A DNA stretch of 64,000 nucleotides, from NCBI GenBank assembly GCA_965216155.1, contig CBDCFD010000006.1:1406863-1470862 (forward strand), given 5' to 3'. Position numbers and translations under genes: made by a program. This stretch comes from CATOSP01 sp965216155. GTDB lineage: Bacteria; Chloroflexota; Dehalococcoidia; Lucifugimonadales; UBA3495. Below are positions 8,647 to 17,688 of this stretch, in pieces; the first letter of the stretch is position 1; each line of letters starts with the position of its first letter. The notes under the pieces are model-generated. The model made no database searches. It was not told the origin of the DNA and saw nothing but the letters and a program-made list of their open reading frames with translations.

Positions 8647-9927
8647 CTAGATGTAATCGGCGTCCTGGTCCATCATAACCAACTGGTCCGTGGTCTCACG
8701 GCTGAGGTGGTCTTGCATCTCCCTGCGGAACTCATCCATGAGCTCATCGGTGAGTTCGCCGCCGGTGGCCTTGATCTTGTCCTTGAACTGGTCAAACGCC
8801 CATTCGAATTCAGACCCGTGAGGCATGTGGAAGAAGTCACGGTCGAAGGTCGGCAACTCGCCGGGGCCGAAGTAGCCCTTGCCCTCGAGGGTGTAGCCTT
8901 CGAGGTCGTGGGTGCCCTTGCCGAGGACCTGTCCGGTGTCGGCGTAGTGGTCCATGACGTTCTTCAGGCCATACTTCTGGATCGGGCAGACCTTCATGCA
9001 GACACCGCAACCGAGGTAGCGGGCCATTACGGGGCGGCAGCGCTTGAAGTAGAGTTTGTTCTTCTCAAGACCACGCCACCAGATCTTGTCGCGCATGAGG
9101 GCGCGGCCGGGGCAGCGGTTGACGCACACCTGGCAGACTTGACAGAAGGCGTGGATGCCGTAATCGACGGGCTTGTCATAGGAAACGACCGCGTCGGTGG
9201 TAACCGAGACCAGTCGGCAGCGGTTCCCGACGTGGGGGGTCAACAGGTAGCCGCAGGCCCCCAACTGACCTATGCCAGCCTCTACAAACATGGGTATGTA
9301 GGGTCCAGGCGCGTCGCCAGAACCAGTCACCTGGGCGTGATAGCCGTGGGAGCGGATGAAATTACCCAACTCCAAGGCCGCTGCGCCTTCCGTCCGGTAA
9401 GTGCTGGAGTGGACGATCTCGGCGTCGACACTGGGAATGGTCTGGGTGGGCTCGAAGTCCTGCTCGTAGACCAGGCAGATGACATGCGGGTAGTAGGTGA
9501 GTAGGTTCTTCTTGCTCTGGTAGGTGTAGCGGTGGTCGAAGGCGGTGATGCCGACTTCGCAGAAGCCCAACTCGCGGGCCTTATCCTTGATTAACTGGGC
9601 GAGGTCTTCACCGGTGGGTTCAGCCGTCGGCTCCAAGTCGGACGTCAACCGGCTGGCCATGACCAGGGCGCGGTTAAGTTTCTCGTGCTCCTTGCGGATC
9701 TCCCGCATTTCCGCGTGTTGGTCGCGCAGCGTATTGGCCCAGTCGCGGGACGCACGTTCGGTGACGTTCATGCTCTCCAGGGGATATTCGCGCGCGTACC
9801 AGTCAACTTCCCGGATATTAAGGGGAATACCCGGTACGGTTTCCAATTCCTCGGGCACCGGAATAGTAACGTCAGGTTCGCCTAACCTTTGGCCGGGACG
9901 GACTACCTCATGGCCGATCTTAAGCAT
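8647..9927 (-). CDS. Reductive-dehalogenase-like cobalamin/4Fe-4S protein, paralogue 3
   Basis: 426 aa, third and most upstream copy of the tandem set. It shares the conserved N-terminal block (VDWYAREYPLES, MREIRKEHEKLNR), the STYRTEG segment, and the two 4Fe-4S motifs with all eight cysteines. The 300-bp region encoding the ferredoxin part and the following GYFGPGE segment is nearly identical to paralogue 2. GGAGGAG lies 6 nt before ATG 9927. Like its sisters it is monocistronic (own promoter and terminator), so the three can be regulated separately. Confidence 0.85.
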   Translation of the reverse strand: MLKIGHEVVRPGQRLGEPDVTIPVPEELETVPGIPLNIREVDWYAREYPLESMNVTERASRDWANTLRDQHAEMREIRKEHEKLNRALVMASRLTSDLEPTAEPTGEDLAQLIKDKARELGFCEVGITAFDHRYTYQSKKNLLTYYPHVICLVYEQDFEPTQTIPSVDAEIVHSSTYRTEGAAALELGNFIRSHGYHAQVTGSGDAPGPYIPMFVEAGIGQLGACGYLLTPHVGNRCRLVSVTTDAVVSYDKPVDYGIHAFCQVCQVCVNRCPGRALMRDKIWWRGLEKNKLYFKRCRPVMARYLGCGVCMKVCPIQKYGLKNVMDHYADTGQVLGKGTHDLEGYTLEGKGYFGPGELPTFDRDFFHMPHGSEFEWAFDQFKDKIKATGGELTDELMDEFRREMQDHLSRETTDQLVMMDQDADYI

Positions 9928-9976
9928 GTCTGCTCCTCCAACGCTTTAAGGATTGACGTGATTCACCGTGGGGGAA

Positions 9977-10005
9977 ACAATATACTGGAGGCCTTTATTT
10001 GTCAA
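9977..10005 (-). promoter_or_regulatory. Sigma-70-type promoter of Rdh-like paralogue 3
   Basis: Minus strand TTGACA, 17 bp, TATTGT, about 50 bp before the start codon; identical hexamers and spacing to the promoter of paralogue 2. Confidence 0.8.
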
Positions 10006-10142
10006 CGGAATATCGTGAGAACTCCGGGAATGTCCAGGGAAACGCCGGATAACCTTGACTGGACATCGGAAATCGTAACAATCTTGGCCCCGACGAACCG
10101 GAAGATTGCGGGTGTCTGGCCCGGTACGAGCCGGGCGCCTGA

Positions 10143-11813
10143 TTACTGCCCGGTGCGGCGGGCGATCATCGCGTCTGCCAGGGGGCTTGCGCCGGAGCGC
10201 ACGACCACATTCACCAGGGACGGGAGTCCGGAGTCGAAAGCCCTTTGGACAGCGGCGGCGACATCGCCGGGTTTCTCAACGTACTCGGAATATCCGCCGA
10301 TGGCGTCCACCAGTTTGTCGTACCTGATAAAGCGCAGGTCTGTCCCGACGGCGCGGTCGAAGTATGCCAGTTGGAAAGTCTTGTCGATGCCCCAGGTGGA
10401 GTCGTTGCCCATGACGACGGTGATGGGCAGGTTATGGCGGATGCAGGTATCGTATTCCATCGTGTAAAAGCCGAAGGAGCCGTCGCCCATAAGTACCAGC
10501 ACCTTGCTTTCGGGGTGGGCAAGCTTGGCAGCCATCCCGTAAGGAATCCCCGCCCCAAGGTGGCTGAGGGGTCCCAGGCGGATGAACCGGCCAGGCTTAC
10601 GGGCCTTCAAATAGGAACGGCCCCACTGAACGTAGTCTCCCCCGTCCATAACTATGAACGTGTCATCATCCACCATGCTTTCTATCCTGGTGTATATGTC
10701 CAGTGGGTGCATGGGCTCCTCGCCGGTGGCCCTGGACCGCAACTCCTCCAACCAGGCGTTGCGGTCCGCCTCCAAGCGGCCGGTCCAATCGGAAAAGTCA
10801 CCTTTAGCCCCCTGTTTTGCCGCGGCGGTAAGCTGGTCGACGATCGCGCCGAGGTCGCCGAGAAGGCTGACGGATACGCCCCGGTTGCGGCCTATTTCCG
10901 CCTCGGACGGGTCAGCCTGGATAATCTTGGCGCCGCTGTTGAAGACCTGGCCGTAGCGGTAGCGGTGGTCCAGCCGTTTGCCAAGGAGCAGCACCACGTC
11001 GGCCTCGCGGAATCGGCGCGCGGCGGGGTTGAGCGCCCCGTCGGCGTAGCCGAAGCACAGCGGGTGTTCGTCGTCCAAGAGCCCCCTAGCCTGCTCCACG
11101 GTGAACACGGGTATTCCGGTGGTCTCGGCCAAGGACTCGAGCTGTTCCGGCGCGACCGAGTAGCGGGCGGGATTGCCGGCGATGATTACGGGCCGCTGCG
11201 CTCCGGTCAGTAGCGCCGCCGCTTCTTCTATCCTGGCGGGGTCTCCGTGGGCGCGGCCCGCGTTGCGGTACTCCTGGGGAAGGTACTTTGGCAGTTCGTC
11301 CTCCGCAATTTCGGCTTCCTGGAGGTCGATGGGCAGGGTGAGGTGAACGGGCCCTGGCCGTCCTGACATTGCAGTGCGGAAGGCGGTGGCGACGAACTCC
11401 GGGATGCGCGTGGTGTCGTGGACCAGCCAGGACCCCTTGGTGACGGGAGCCGCCATAGCCGTCTGGTCGATCTCCTGGAAGGTGGCCATCCCTTTTTCGG
11501 GCAATTCGGCGCAACCGGCGACAAAGATGACCGGGCTTTCCGAGGTGTAGATGGCGGGGAGGCCGGAGATGGCGTTGGCAAATCCGGGGCCGCCGGTGAA
11601 CATGCCCACCGAGGGTTCTCCAGTGATGCGGGCGTAACCGTCGGCCATGTGCATCGCCGCGCCCTCGTGCCGGCAATCTATGAACTCGATGCCCTCATCG
11701 TGGGCGGCATCCACCAGGGGTAATATCGTGTCGCCGACGATGGTGAAGACCTTCTTGATGCCTTCGAGTTTCAGGCAGCGGACAAACAGGTGAGCGCCGG
11801 TTAGAGTGGGCAT
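10143..11813 (-). CDS. Thiamine-diphosphate-dependent enzyme, acetolactate-synthase-like
   Basis: 556 aa with the three-domain layout of the IlvB/oxalyl-CoA decarboxylase/benzaldehyde lyase group. The catalytic Glu lies in DCRHEGAAMHMADGYAR (E50). The central nucleotide-type domain covers about 190-330. The C-terminal PP domain has the GDG...N cofactor motif (GDGSFG at 443, GNDSTWG at 469). There is no small regulatory subunit gene nearby, so it need not be the biosynthetic acetolactate synthase; oxalyl-CoA decarboxylase or another 2-oxoacid ligase/lyase is equally possible. A GGAGATACC ribosome site precedes ATG 11813. It is divergent from rsmI. Confidence 0.85.
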   Translation of the reverse strand: MPTLTGAHLFVRCLKLEGIKKVFTIVGDTILPLVDAAHDEGIEFIDCRHEGAAMHMADGYARITGEPSVGMFTGGPGFANAISGLPAIYTSESPVIFVAGCAELPEKGMATFQEIDQTAMAAPVTKGSWLVHDTTRIPEFVATAFRTAMSGRPGPVHLTLPIDLQEAEIAEDELPKYLPQEYRNAGRAHGDPARIEEAAALLTGAQRPVIIAGNPARYSVAPEQLESLAETTGIPVFTVEQARGLLDDEHPLCFGYADGALNPAARRFREADVVLLLGKRLDHRYRYGQVFNSGAKIIQADPSEAEIGRNRGVSVSLLGDLGAIVDQLTAAAKQGAKGDFSDWTGRLEADRNAWLEELRSRATGEEPMHPLDIYTRIESMVDDDTFIVMDGGDYVQWGRSYLKARKPGRFIRLGPLSHLGAGIPYGMAAKLAHPESKVLVLMGDGSFGFYTMEYDTCIRHNLPITVVMGNDSTWGIDKTFQLAYFDRAVGTDLRFIRYDKLVDAIGGYSEYVEKPGDVAAAVQRAFDSGLPSLVNVVVRSGASPLADAMIARRTGQ

Positions 11814-12007
11814 GGTATCTCCTAAAGACCTTCAGCAGTGTGCGAGGGAGGGTTGCTTTGTTTATTGAGGGTCTGATACCCGGCTTGTCCCTCGCGTCGG
11901 CATGGTCAAATTCTTGCTCGCTTGAGCGTGTATTATCATAAAGGAAAGCGTTCCGGATTCAAAACCGCCTGACCCGGCGCTTCCTTATATATGAGCACCC
12001 GATATAT

Positions 12008-12853
12008 ATGAGCACCCTGTATGTAGTTGGGACACCCATAGGAAACCTGGAAGACCTGACGCCCAGGGCGGCGCGGGTCTTGGGTGAGGTGAGTCTTATC
12101 GCGGCGGAGGATACGAGGGTGACCGGGAGGTTGCTCCGTCACCTGGACCTCCGGGTGCGCATGGTCAGCTACAACGACCACAACCGGGAGCAACGGTTGC
12201 CGGCCCTTATGGAGGCGCTGGCATCGGGGGACGTGGCGCTTGTGACAGACGCGGGCACTCCCGGTGTTAGCGACCCTGGCCGGGAGTTGGTGGGGATGGC
12301 CTCTTCGGAGGGGCACAGGGTGGAGGCCGTACCCGGCGTCTCGGCCGTCACGACGGCCCTATCTGTGTCCGGGATGCCGGGAGATGGGTTCCGGTTTCTC
12401 GGGTTCTTGCCCCGGAGAAGCGGCGACCGCCGCGCGCGGCTGCTTTCGCTGGTCGAATCCCCCGACACGCTGGCCGTGTTTGAAGCTCCTCACCGGATTG
12501 CGGCAACCCTGGGCGACATGCTGGATGTGTTGGGAGACCGGGAGATTGCCGTTTGCCGGGAGCTGACCAAGCTACACGAGGAGGTCTTCCGGGGGACGGT
12601 GTCCCATGCCGTTGCCCATTTCACCGCTCCCCGCGGCGAGTTCGTCATCATAGTAAAGGGCGCTTCTCCGGACTCGCGGCACGGTGAACCCACCGAGGAG
12701 GCACTTGACGAGGCTGCGCGCCAGCTTCGGATGTTACGAAGCTCCGGAGTCAGGTCTCGCGAGGCGGTCACACAGGTTAGCGAGGCGCTGGGGATGACGA
12801 GAAACACGGTGTACCGCCTGTGGGTCGAGTCGGGGAGCCAAAAACCGGCGTAA
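12008..12853 (+). CDS. rsmI: 16S rRNA (cytidine1402-2'-O)-methyltransferase RsmI
   Basis: 281 aa. RsmI methylates the ribose of C1402 in the decoding centre. The tetrapyrrole-methylase-like fold shows VGTPIGNLEDLTPRA at the N-terminus, AAEDTRV, DAGTPGVSDPG and the conserved FEAPHRI and CRELTKLHEEV segments; a C-terminal helix-turn-helix-like segment (SREAVTQVSEALGMTRNTVY) follows. The start region is odd: the 14-mer ATATATGAGCACCC occurs twice in tandem (11988 and 12004 vicinity), so a short upstream ATG repeats the real start and no clear ribosome site is visible. Confidence 0.93.
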   Translation: MSTLYVVGTPIGNLEDLTPRAARVLGEVSLIAAEDTRVTGRLLRHLDLRVRMVSYNDHNREQRLPALMEALASGDVALVTDAGTPGVSDPGRELVGMASSEGHRVEAVPGVSAVTTALSVSGMPGDGFRFLGFLPRRSGDRRARLLSLVESPDTLAVFEAPHRIAATLGDMLDVLGDREIAVCRELTKLHEEVFRGTVSHAVAHFTAPRGEFVIIVKGASPDSRHGEPTEEALDEAARQLRMLRSSGVRSREAVTQVSEALGMTRNTVYRLWVESGSQKPA

Positions 12854-13011
12854 ACGGCCCGGACCCGGATTGACACGCTTGTTTACCCATCCTCTATATA
12901 ATGGTATGTGGATTTGTCTATTCGGATCCATGATATACTACCGCCGAGCAACACCATTTCACCGTTTATCCCGTTAGTTGCCCATATAGCACAGGAGAAT
13001 TCTTTCCTGTT

Positions 13012-14349
13012 TTGACGGCTTACGCAACCCAACATTACAGGCGTCTCAAGGGCGTGTATTACGGTTGGTGGCTGGTTGCGGTCAGCGGATTCATCATGGT
13101 CATCGCCACGGGGCCCTTGTTCCACGCCATGAGCGTATGGGCGGTGGCGATGGAACGGCAGTTCGGCTGGAGCCGCGCCCAGTTGGGTTGGGCCCTGACA
13201 TTCACCAGAATCGAAGGCGGCATCATGGGCCCGTTGGAAGGGTACTTGACGGATAAGGCCGGGACCCGGCGGATGGTGCTCATCGGGCTGTTGATAACCG
13301 GGGCCGGGTTCGTATTCTTCGGCCGCGTCCAGAACCTTTGGATGTTCTATGTGGCCTACATCGTTATGGCCCTGGGTCAAGGAATGGGGAGCTGGGTCCC
13401 CATGATGACCATGCTAAATCACTGGTTCGCGCGGCGGAGGGCCGTGGCCATCGGTTGGGCCAACGTGGGCAGCAGGTTCGGCGCCCTCCTGATCGTGCCC
13501 GCGATTGCCTGGGCGATCAACCCGGACCAGGACCGGCTGGGCTGGTCTATAACCGCCACTTGCCTGGGCATCTTCGTGATGGCGATAGCCTTCCCGGTCT
13601 CCAGAGTCATACGCAACCGGCCCCAGGACTACGGACTTCTCCCCGACGGCGACCTGCCCGCTCCCCCTTCTACGGTAGGTACTGTTCAGGGCTCCGCTAC
13701 GCGGTCCCGAGATGCCGCCGGCGGAGACCTCACAGCATCTCAGGCCCTCAGGACGTCAGCCTTCTGGCTCATCGCTTTCGGCCACGGCTTCACGTCCATG
13801 GTGATACTGGCCATCATGTCCCACCTTGGCCTGCTGATCGTGGACAAGGGTTACACGGTGGAGACAACGGGGTTGATCGTCGCGGTCTATACCGTGGTTG
13901 CGATGGGATTTCAGTTGGTGGGCGGGTACCTGGGGGACAGGGTGCCGAAGCGTCTGGCGTTGTTCGTATTTACCAGCATCCAGGCGGGCGCCGTGGTTGT
14001 ACTGACCACCGCTAACTCCCTGTCCACTTTCTTCCTGTTTGCCGTCCTCTTCGGCATCGGATTCGGAGGGCGCAACCCTCTCACTGTGGCGGTGCGCGGC
14101 GAATACTTCGGCAGGACATCGTTCGGCAAAATCCTGGGACTGTCCACGGTCCCGATGAATCTGCTGCTCCTAATATCCTCGCCGATGGCCGGTTACATGA
14201 GGGACAGGCTGGGGACCTACAATGAAGCGTTCCTGATACTGGCCGGGCTGAACTTTTTCGGCGGGGTCCTCTTCCTGATGGCACGGAGACCCAGGCTGGC
14301 GCCCGCGCCTCAGCCCATCGAAACGGAAACGCCCCAAGCCACGGCCTGA
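13012..14349 (+). CDS. MFS transporter, monocarboxylate/OFA-like
   Basis: About 445 aa with twelve predicted membrane helices, split 6+6 by a hydrophilic loop near residues 205-245. The first half has YGWWLVAVSGF and the loop DKAGTRR between helices 2 and 3; the second half has the matching GDRVPKR loop. These resemble the oxalate/formate antiporter and monocarboxylate groups, which exchange small organic acids. TTG 13012 is the longest start, with AGGAG about 14 nt upstream; a GTG at 13054 just before YYGWW is also possible. The substrate cannot be read from sequence. Confidence 0.8.
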   Translation: MTAYATQHYRRLKGVYYGWWLVAVSGFIMVIATGPLFHAMSVWAVAMERQFGWSRAQLGWALTFTRIEGGIMGPLEGYLTDKAGTRRMVLIGLLITGAGFVFFGRVQNLWMFYVAYIVMALGQGMGSWVPMMTMLNHWFARRRAVAIGWANVGSRFGALLIVPAIAWAINPDQDRLGWSITATCLGIFVMAIAFPVSRVIRNRPQDYGLLPDGDLPAPPSTVGTVQGSATRSRDAAGGDLTASQALRTSAFWLIAFGHGFTSMVILAIMSHLGLLIVDKGYTVETTGLIVAVYTVVAMGFQLVGGYLGDRVPKRLALFVFTSIQAGAVVVLTTANSLSTFFLFAVLFGIGFGGRNPLTVAVRGEYFGRTSFGKILGLSTVPMNLLLLISSPMAGYMRDRLGTYNEAFLILAGLNFFGGVLFLMARRPRLAPAPQPIETETPQATA

Positions 14350-14358
14350 CCTGCCGGC

Positions 14359-14883
14359 TTAACTCTCTGTGATCTGAATTGTCTGGATGCTCAGGCGTTG
14401 GGCTGGGGTCGACTGTTCGCCACGGGATCCCCCGGTAACCGGCGAGGTGGCCAACGTGTCCAGGACATCTTCCCCGGACGTCAACCTGCCGAAGATTGTG
14501 TAATTTGGGGGGAGTCCCACATCGTCTCCATGGACGATGAAGAACTGGCTTCCGTTGGTGTTGGGGCCGGCGTTGGCCATTGCGAGGATGCCCTTGGTAT
14601 AGCTCCTGGACACGGGTTCGTCATTGAAGCGGTAACCCGGACCGCCGGCGCCGGTGCCTTCCGGGCATCCCCCCTGGATCATGAAGCCGTTGATCACCCG
14701 GTGGAAGCAGCCGTCATCGTAGAATCCGTCCCGCGCCAGGAAAACGAAATTGTTCACCGTGGCGGGGGCATCGCCGGTTAATAGCTCCAGGACCATCTCA
14801 CCATGACTCGTCTGGACCGAGGCAGTGTAGGTCTTGCCCAGGTCGATGGTCATTTCCGGGGGGCTCGCGTATCGGTTGGGCAT
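14359..14883 (-). CDS. Cyclophilin-type peptidyl-prolyl isomerase
   Basis: 174 aa, a single cyclophilin domain catalysing cis-trans isomerisation of Xaa-Pro bonds. The active-site FHRVINGFMIQGG and NGSQFFI motifs are intact. The surrounding loop is the short bacterial PpiB type. No signal peptide, so cytoplasmic. A GGAGGAGATATG start is clear at 14883. It converges on the MFS gene, whose stop is only 10 bp away. Confidence 0.92.
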   Translation of the reverse strand: MPNRYASPPEMTIDLGKTYTASVQTSHGEMVLELLTGDAPATVNNFVFLARDGFYDDGCFHRVINGFMIQGGCPEGTGAGGPGYRFNDEPVSRSYTKGILAMANAGPNTNGSQFFIVHGDDVGLPPNYTIFGRLTSGEDVLDTLATSPVTGGSRGEQSTPAQRLSIQTIQITES

Positions 14884-14935
14884 ATCTCCTCCAGGTCAGC
14901 TTATGGCCGGGTCGCTGAGGATTCTACCACACGGA

Positions 14936-14964
14936 AAAGGACCCCGGACATGCCGGGGTCCTTT
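14936..14964. terminator. Hairpin with A and T flanks
   Basis: AAAGGACCCCGG and CCGGGGTCCTTT form perfect 12-bp arms around a 5-nt loop. The A-tract and T-tract flanks allow function on both strands; it terminates the minus-strand gene at 15034. Confidence 0.8.
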
Positions 14965-15033
14965 GGACACGGTGCTGGCCGGATACGCGCATTGCCTCCG
15001 CCTCATGGCTGGATGCCGGCGACAGGGGAGCGG

Positions 15034-15477
15034 CTACCCCCTGCGGTGGGTCTTGGTCTCGGCCCAGGCCACAATCTTGGGCAGGGCGGCGTCCACGTCA
15101 CGCTGGTCGACGCCGCGGGCAACCGCGTCAGCGTCGCAGCGCAGCAGCATGATGGGCAGCCGGTTTCTAATTTTATCCAGGGTCCAGGCCAGCGGGTCGC
15201 CTTCGGCGGTGAAGTCCAGTTCCAACCGGATGTTCTTGTCCACGGTTTTGTTGCGATAGTGATAGTGTGGGTTCATGCGGAAACAATCGAACCGGAGCAA
15301 CTCCTTGTCAGCGCCTTCGAGCTCGTTCCCATAGACGTGGATACAGATACCCTCATCGCTCATTGTGCCGACGTTGGTCCGGTACACCAGGCCGAAGGTG
15401 ACTGCGCCGGCCTGAATTAGCTCCTCCGAACCGCCGGTATCGCCTCCCATCTGGGCGTGCATCGCTTGCTGTGTCAT
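15034..15477 (-). CDS. Conserved-looking hypothetical protein
   Basis: 147 aa, not recognised. Soluble, with a beta-rich middle (GICIHVYGNEL, ELLRFDCFRMNPHYHYRN) and several His and Asp residues that could bind a metal, followed by a helical C-terminus (PLAWTLDKIRNRLP). The start is set by the ribosome site: TAGGAGG abuts an ATG at 15486, which is too close, whereas ATG 15477 lies 9 nt beyond it. It has its own terminator at 14936-14964. Confidence 0.65.
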   Translation of the reverse strand: MTQQAMHAQMGGDTGGSEELIQAGAVTFGLVYRTNVGTMSDEGICIHVYGNELEGADKELLRFDCFRMNPHYHYRNKTVDKNIRLELDFTAEGDPLAWTLDKIRNRLPIMLLRCDADAVARGVDQRDVDAALPKIVAWAETKTHRRG

Positions 15478-15806
15478 ATCCCACATCCTCCTATTTATCG
15501 GTGTTGAGTTGGACTATAAGGAAGTCTGGCGCTTGCCTCAGATTATACTCGGCTGCTTGCATCTACTCAATCGGTTGAATCGAACTGAAGAAGGTAAAGA
15601 AGGTGGCATGGTCTTGTCGAACCTTTGCAGCTAATTCGCAAACCAGTTGACGGTTTCGGGAAACACTTTCAGGGTCTATAATAGATATATGCCATTTGCG
15701 TACGTAATGGAATGTGGGCATGGTCTCAGCTAGTGCCGTCCCGGGATATTAGCCAGACTAGGACGGCATCTCGCCGGGTCTGACTCGCTGGAGGAGGTGG
15801 CAAGCC
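15478..15806. promoter_or_regulatory. Leader of the leucine-dehydrogenase gene
   Basis: TATAAT at 15677-15682 is a candidate -10 box for the plus strand (weak TTTCGG -35 at 15654, 17-bp spacing). The roughly 120-nt leader contains a stem TGCCGTCC/GGACGGCA at 15734-15768 and ends in GGAGGAGG before ATG 15807. Whether the stem regulates is unknown. Confidence 0.5.
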
Positions 15807-16877
15807 ATGGATATTCTGGAACGAATGGGCGCAGGCGGGTACGAGCAAGTGCTGTTTTGTACTGATCCGGGTGTGGGGTTGCGGGCGATAATCGCAATCC
15901 ATGACACGACTTTGGGGCCGGGCTGCGGGGGAGTGCGGATCTGGCCGTACAGCAGCGAACAAGAGGCGCTGCAGGACGCGCTACGGCTGTCGCGGGCTAT
16001 GACTTACAAATCGGCGGCGGCAGACATTCCCCTGGGCGGAGGGAAGGCGGTCATCATCGCAGACTCCCGCACGGACAAGTCCGAAGCCCTGATGCGCGCC
16101 TATGGAAGGTTCGTGGAAACCCTGGGAGGCCGATACCTGACTACTACCGATGTTGGGAGCACCTCCCGCGATCTGGAGTACATTCATCGGGAGACCGATT
16201 ATGTCGTGGGGCTGCCAACCACCGCCGGGGGCAGCGGCGACACCTCGATTATGACGGGTCTGGGCCTGTACATGGGCATGAGGGCCTGCGCGAAAGAGGC
16301 GTGGGGATCCGATTCCCTGCGAGGCAAGAAAGTTGCAATGCAGGGGTTCGGGAAGGTTGCCAACAAGGCCGCGGCCCACTTGCTGGAGGAGGACACCCAG
16401 GTAGTGGTGACCGACATCTTTGACGAGGCCCTGGACCGGGCCCGGGATATGGGGATCAAGGTGGTGGAGCCGGACAAGATACTGGACGTGGACTGCGACA
16501 TCTTCTCGCCCTGCGCCCTGGGAGGCGTGATCAACCCGGAGTCCATCCCCCGGATAAAGGCGCGGGTCGTGGCTGGAGGGGCCAACAACCAACTGCTAAC
16601 GGAAGCCGACGGCGAGGCACTGCATCGGCGAGGGGTCCTTTACGCGCCGGACTACGTCGTGAACGCCGGGGGCATCATCAACGTGTCGGCGGAGATCGAC
16701 GCTACGTACAGCGCCGAACGCGCCCGGGAGAAGACCGAACGCATCTACGAAATCATGGAGCGGATCATCAGTATATCCAAGGCTCAGGAGGTCTCCACAG
16801 CCAAAGCGGCCGACCGTCTGGCCGAATACCGGTTAGACTCGGTGCGCAAGATCAGGACCTTGCACCGGCCCGGGTAA
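15807..16877 (+). CDS. Leucine/valine dehydrogenase (Glu/Leu/Phe/Val dehydrogenase family)
   Basis: 356 aa. Family members reversibly deaminate branched-chain or aromatic amino acids to 2-oxo acids with NAD. The N-terminal domain holds the substrate Lys (K68 in AMTYKSAAADIP) and catalytic K80 in PLGGGKAVI, then TTTDVGS. The Rossmann domain begins VAMQGFGKVANKAA. The C-terminal part has CALGGVIN and GGANNQL. Length and motifs fit the leucine-dehydrogenase subgroup better than glutamate dehydrogenase, but exact specificity cannot be told. Strong Shine-Dalgarno GGAGGAGG; own terminator downstream. Confidence 0.88.
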   Translation: MDILERMGAGGYEQVLFCTDPGVGLRAIIAIHDTTLGPGCGGVRIWPYSSEQEALQDALRLSRAMTYKSAAADIPLGGGKAVIIADSRTDKSEALMRAYGRFVETLGGRYLTTTDVGSTSRDLEYIHRETDYVVGLPTTAGGSGDTSIMTGLGLYMGMRACAKEAWGSDSLRGKKVAMQGFGKVANKAAAHLLEEDTQVVVTDIFDEALDRARDMGIKVVEPDKILDVDCDIFSPCALGGVINPESIPRIKARVVAGGANNQLLTEADGEALHRRGVLYAPDYVVNAGGIINVSAEIDATYSAERAREKTERIYEIMERIISISKAQEVSTAKAADRLAEYRLDSVRKIRTLHRPG

Positions 16878-16915
16878 ATTCATACGCGCGATAGACCAGG
16901 GATCGCGTAAACGAA

Positions 16916-16943
16916 CAAGCCGGAGAAACGTTTCTCCGGCTTG
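16916..16943 (+). terminator. Rho-independent terminator after the dehydrogenase gene
   Basis: CAAGCCGGAGAAA and TTTCTCCGGCTTG form perfect arms, followed by TCTTGTT. It may also serve the converging CDGSH gene. Confidence 0.85.
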
Positions 16944-16995
16944 TCTTGTTATCAGGGGTAGACGGTCCAGTGACCGCCTGGTGTTGATAGTATTG

Positions 16996-17202
16996 TTAGC
17001 TGGCCTGGCTCGGAGCCTCGAACCCACATTCGCGGTGCGTACCGTCGCAATACGGCTTGTTCTCGGATGCGCCGCAGCGGCACAGAGATACCCACTGTCC
17101 ATCGGGAAGGGTATAGCTGTTGCCATTCTGGTCTACGATCTCGATGGGACCACTCACGCGGTTGGGGCCGTTTGCTCGTACTTCGATCTTAACGTCGGCC
17201 AT
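16996..17202 (-). CDS. CDGSH iron-sulfur domain protein
   Basis: 68 aa. The signature C-x-C-x2-(S/T)-x3-P-x-C-D-G-x-H reads CRCGASENKPYCDGTH, which binds a 2Fe-2S cluster by three Cys and one His. Small bacterial members are soluble redox or cluster-handling proteins of unclear role. CAGGAGG sits 7 nt before the ATG at 17202. It stands alone, convergent with the dehydrogenase gene. Confidence 0.9.
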   Translation of the reverse strand: MADVKIEVRANGPNRVSGPIEIVDQNGNSYTLPDGQWVSLCRCGASENKPYCDGTHRECGFEAPSQAS

Positions 17203-17460
17203 TTTGTCCTCCTGAAGTTCGATTAAGGTAGCCGGTGACCGCGCCCTTGATCACCGGGGATTATGGCGCCGTTGAAGAGGCAACCGAAGCTAGTCTGACA
17301 CCCGCCGCGAAGGGTGTCAAGCACGAGATTTTCGGGGCGGATACGAGGGGCACTTGACGGTGATGGCTGGGTCGGTTAGATTCAGAATACGCTCAATCAT
17401 ACTGTAGTTGCGACACTCGGGCCTCCATAACATGGGGGCTGAGTTAAGGAAGAATAGATA

Positions 17461-17688
17461 ATGCCTCTTTACGAATATTTCTGCCCGACTTGCGAGCACA
17501 AATTCGACAAATTGCAACCCATGAGCGCTAAAGGCGCAGACTGCCCCAACTGCGAGCAGCCCGCCAAGCGGGCCATGTCCGTCTTTGCGTCCATCGCCCG
17601 CGGCGGCTCCAGCGAGACCGGCTTCAGCCCGCTGCCCCCGATGGGCGGCGGTGGCTGCTGCGGCGGAGGATGCGGCTGCGGGCATTAG
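17461..17688 (+). CDS. FmdB-family zinc-ribbon protein
   Basis: 75 aa. The N-terminal MPLYEYFCPTCEHKFDKLQ and DCPNCEQPAKR provide the CxxC pairs of the FmdB zinc ribbon, a putative regulatory domain. The C-terminus is a Gly/Cys-rich tail (GGGGCCGGGCGCGH), common in this group and perhaps metal-binding. GGAAG lies 10 nt before the ATG. Confidence 0.88.
   Translation: MPLYEYFCPTCEHKFDKLQPMSAKGADCPNCEQPAKRAMSVFASIARGGSSETGFSPLPPMGGGGCCGGGCGCGH

Noticed and set aside
10245..11213. A 322-codon plus-strand frame inside the ThDP enzyme gene
   Set aside because: Antisense shadow; the sense strand encodes a complete enzyme with cofactor motifs.
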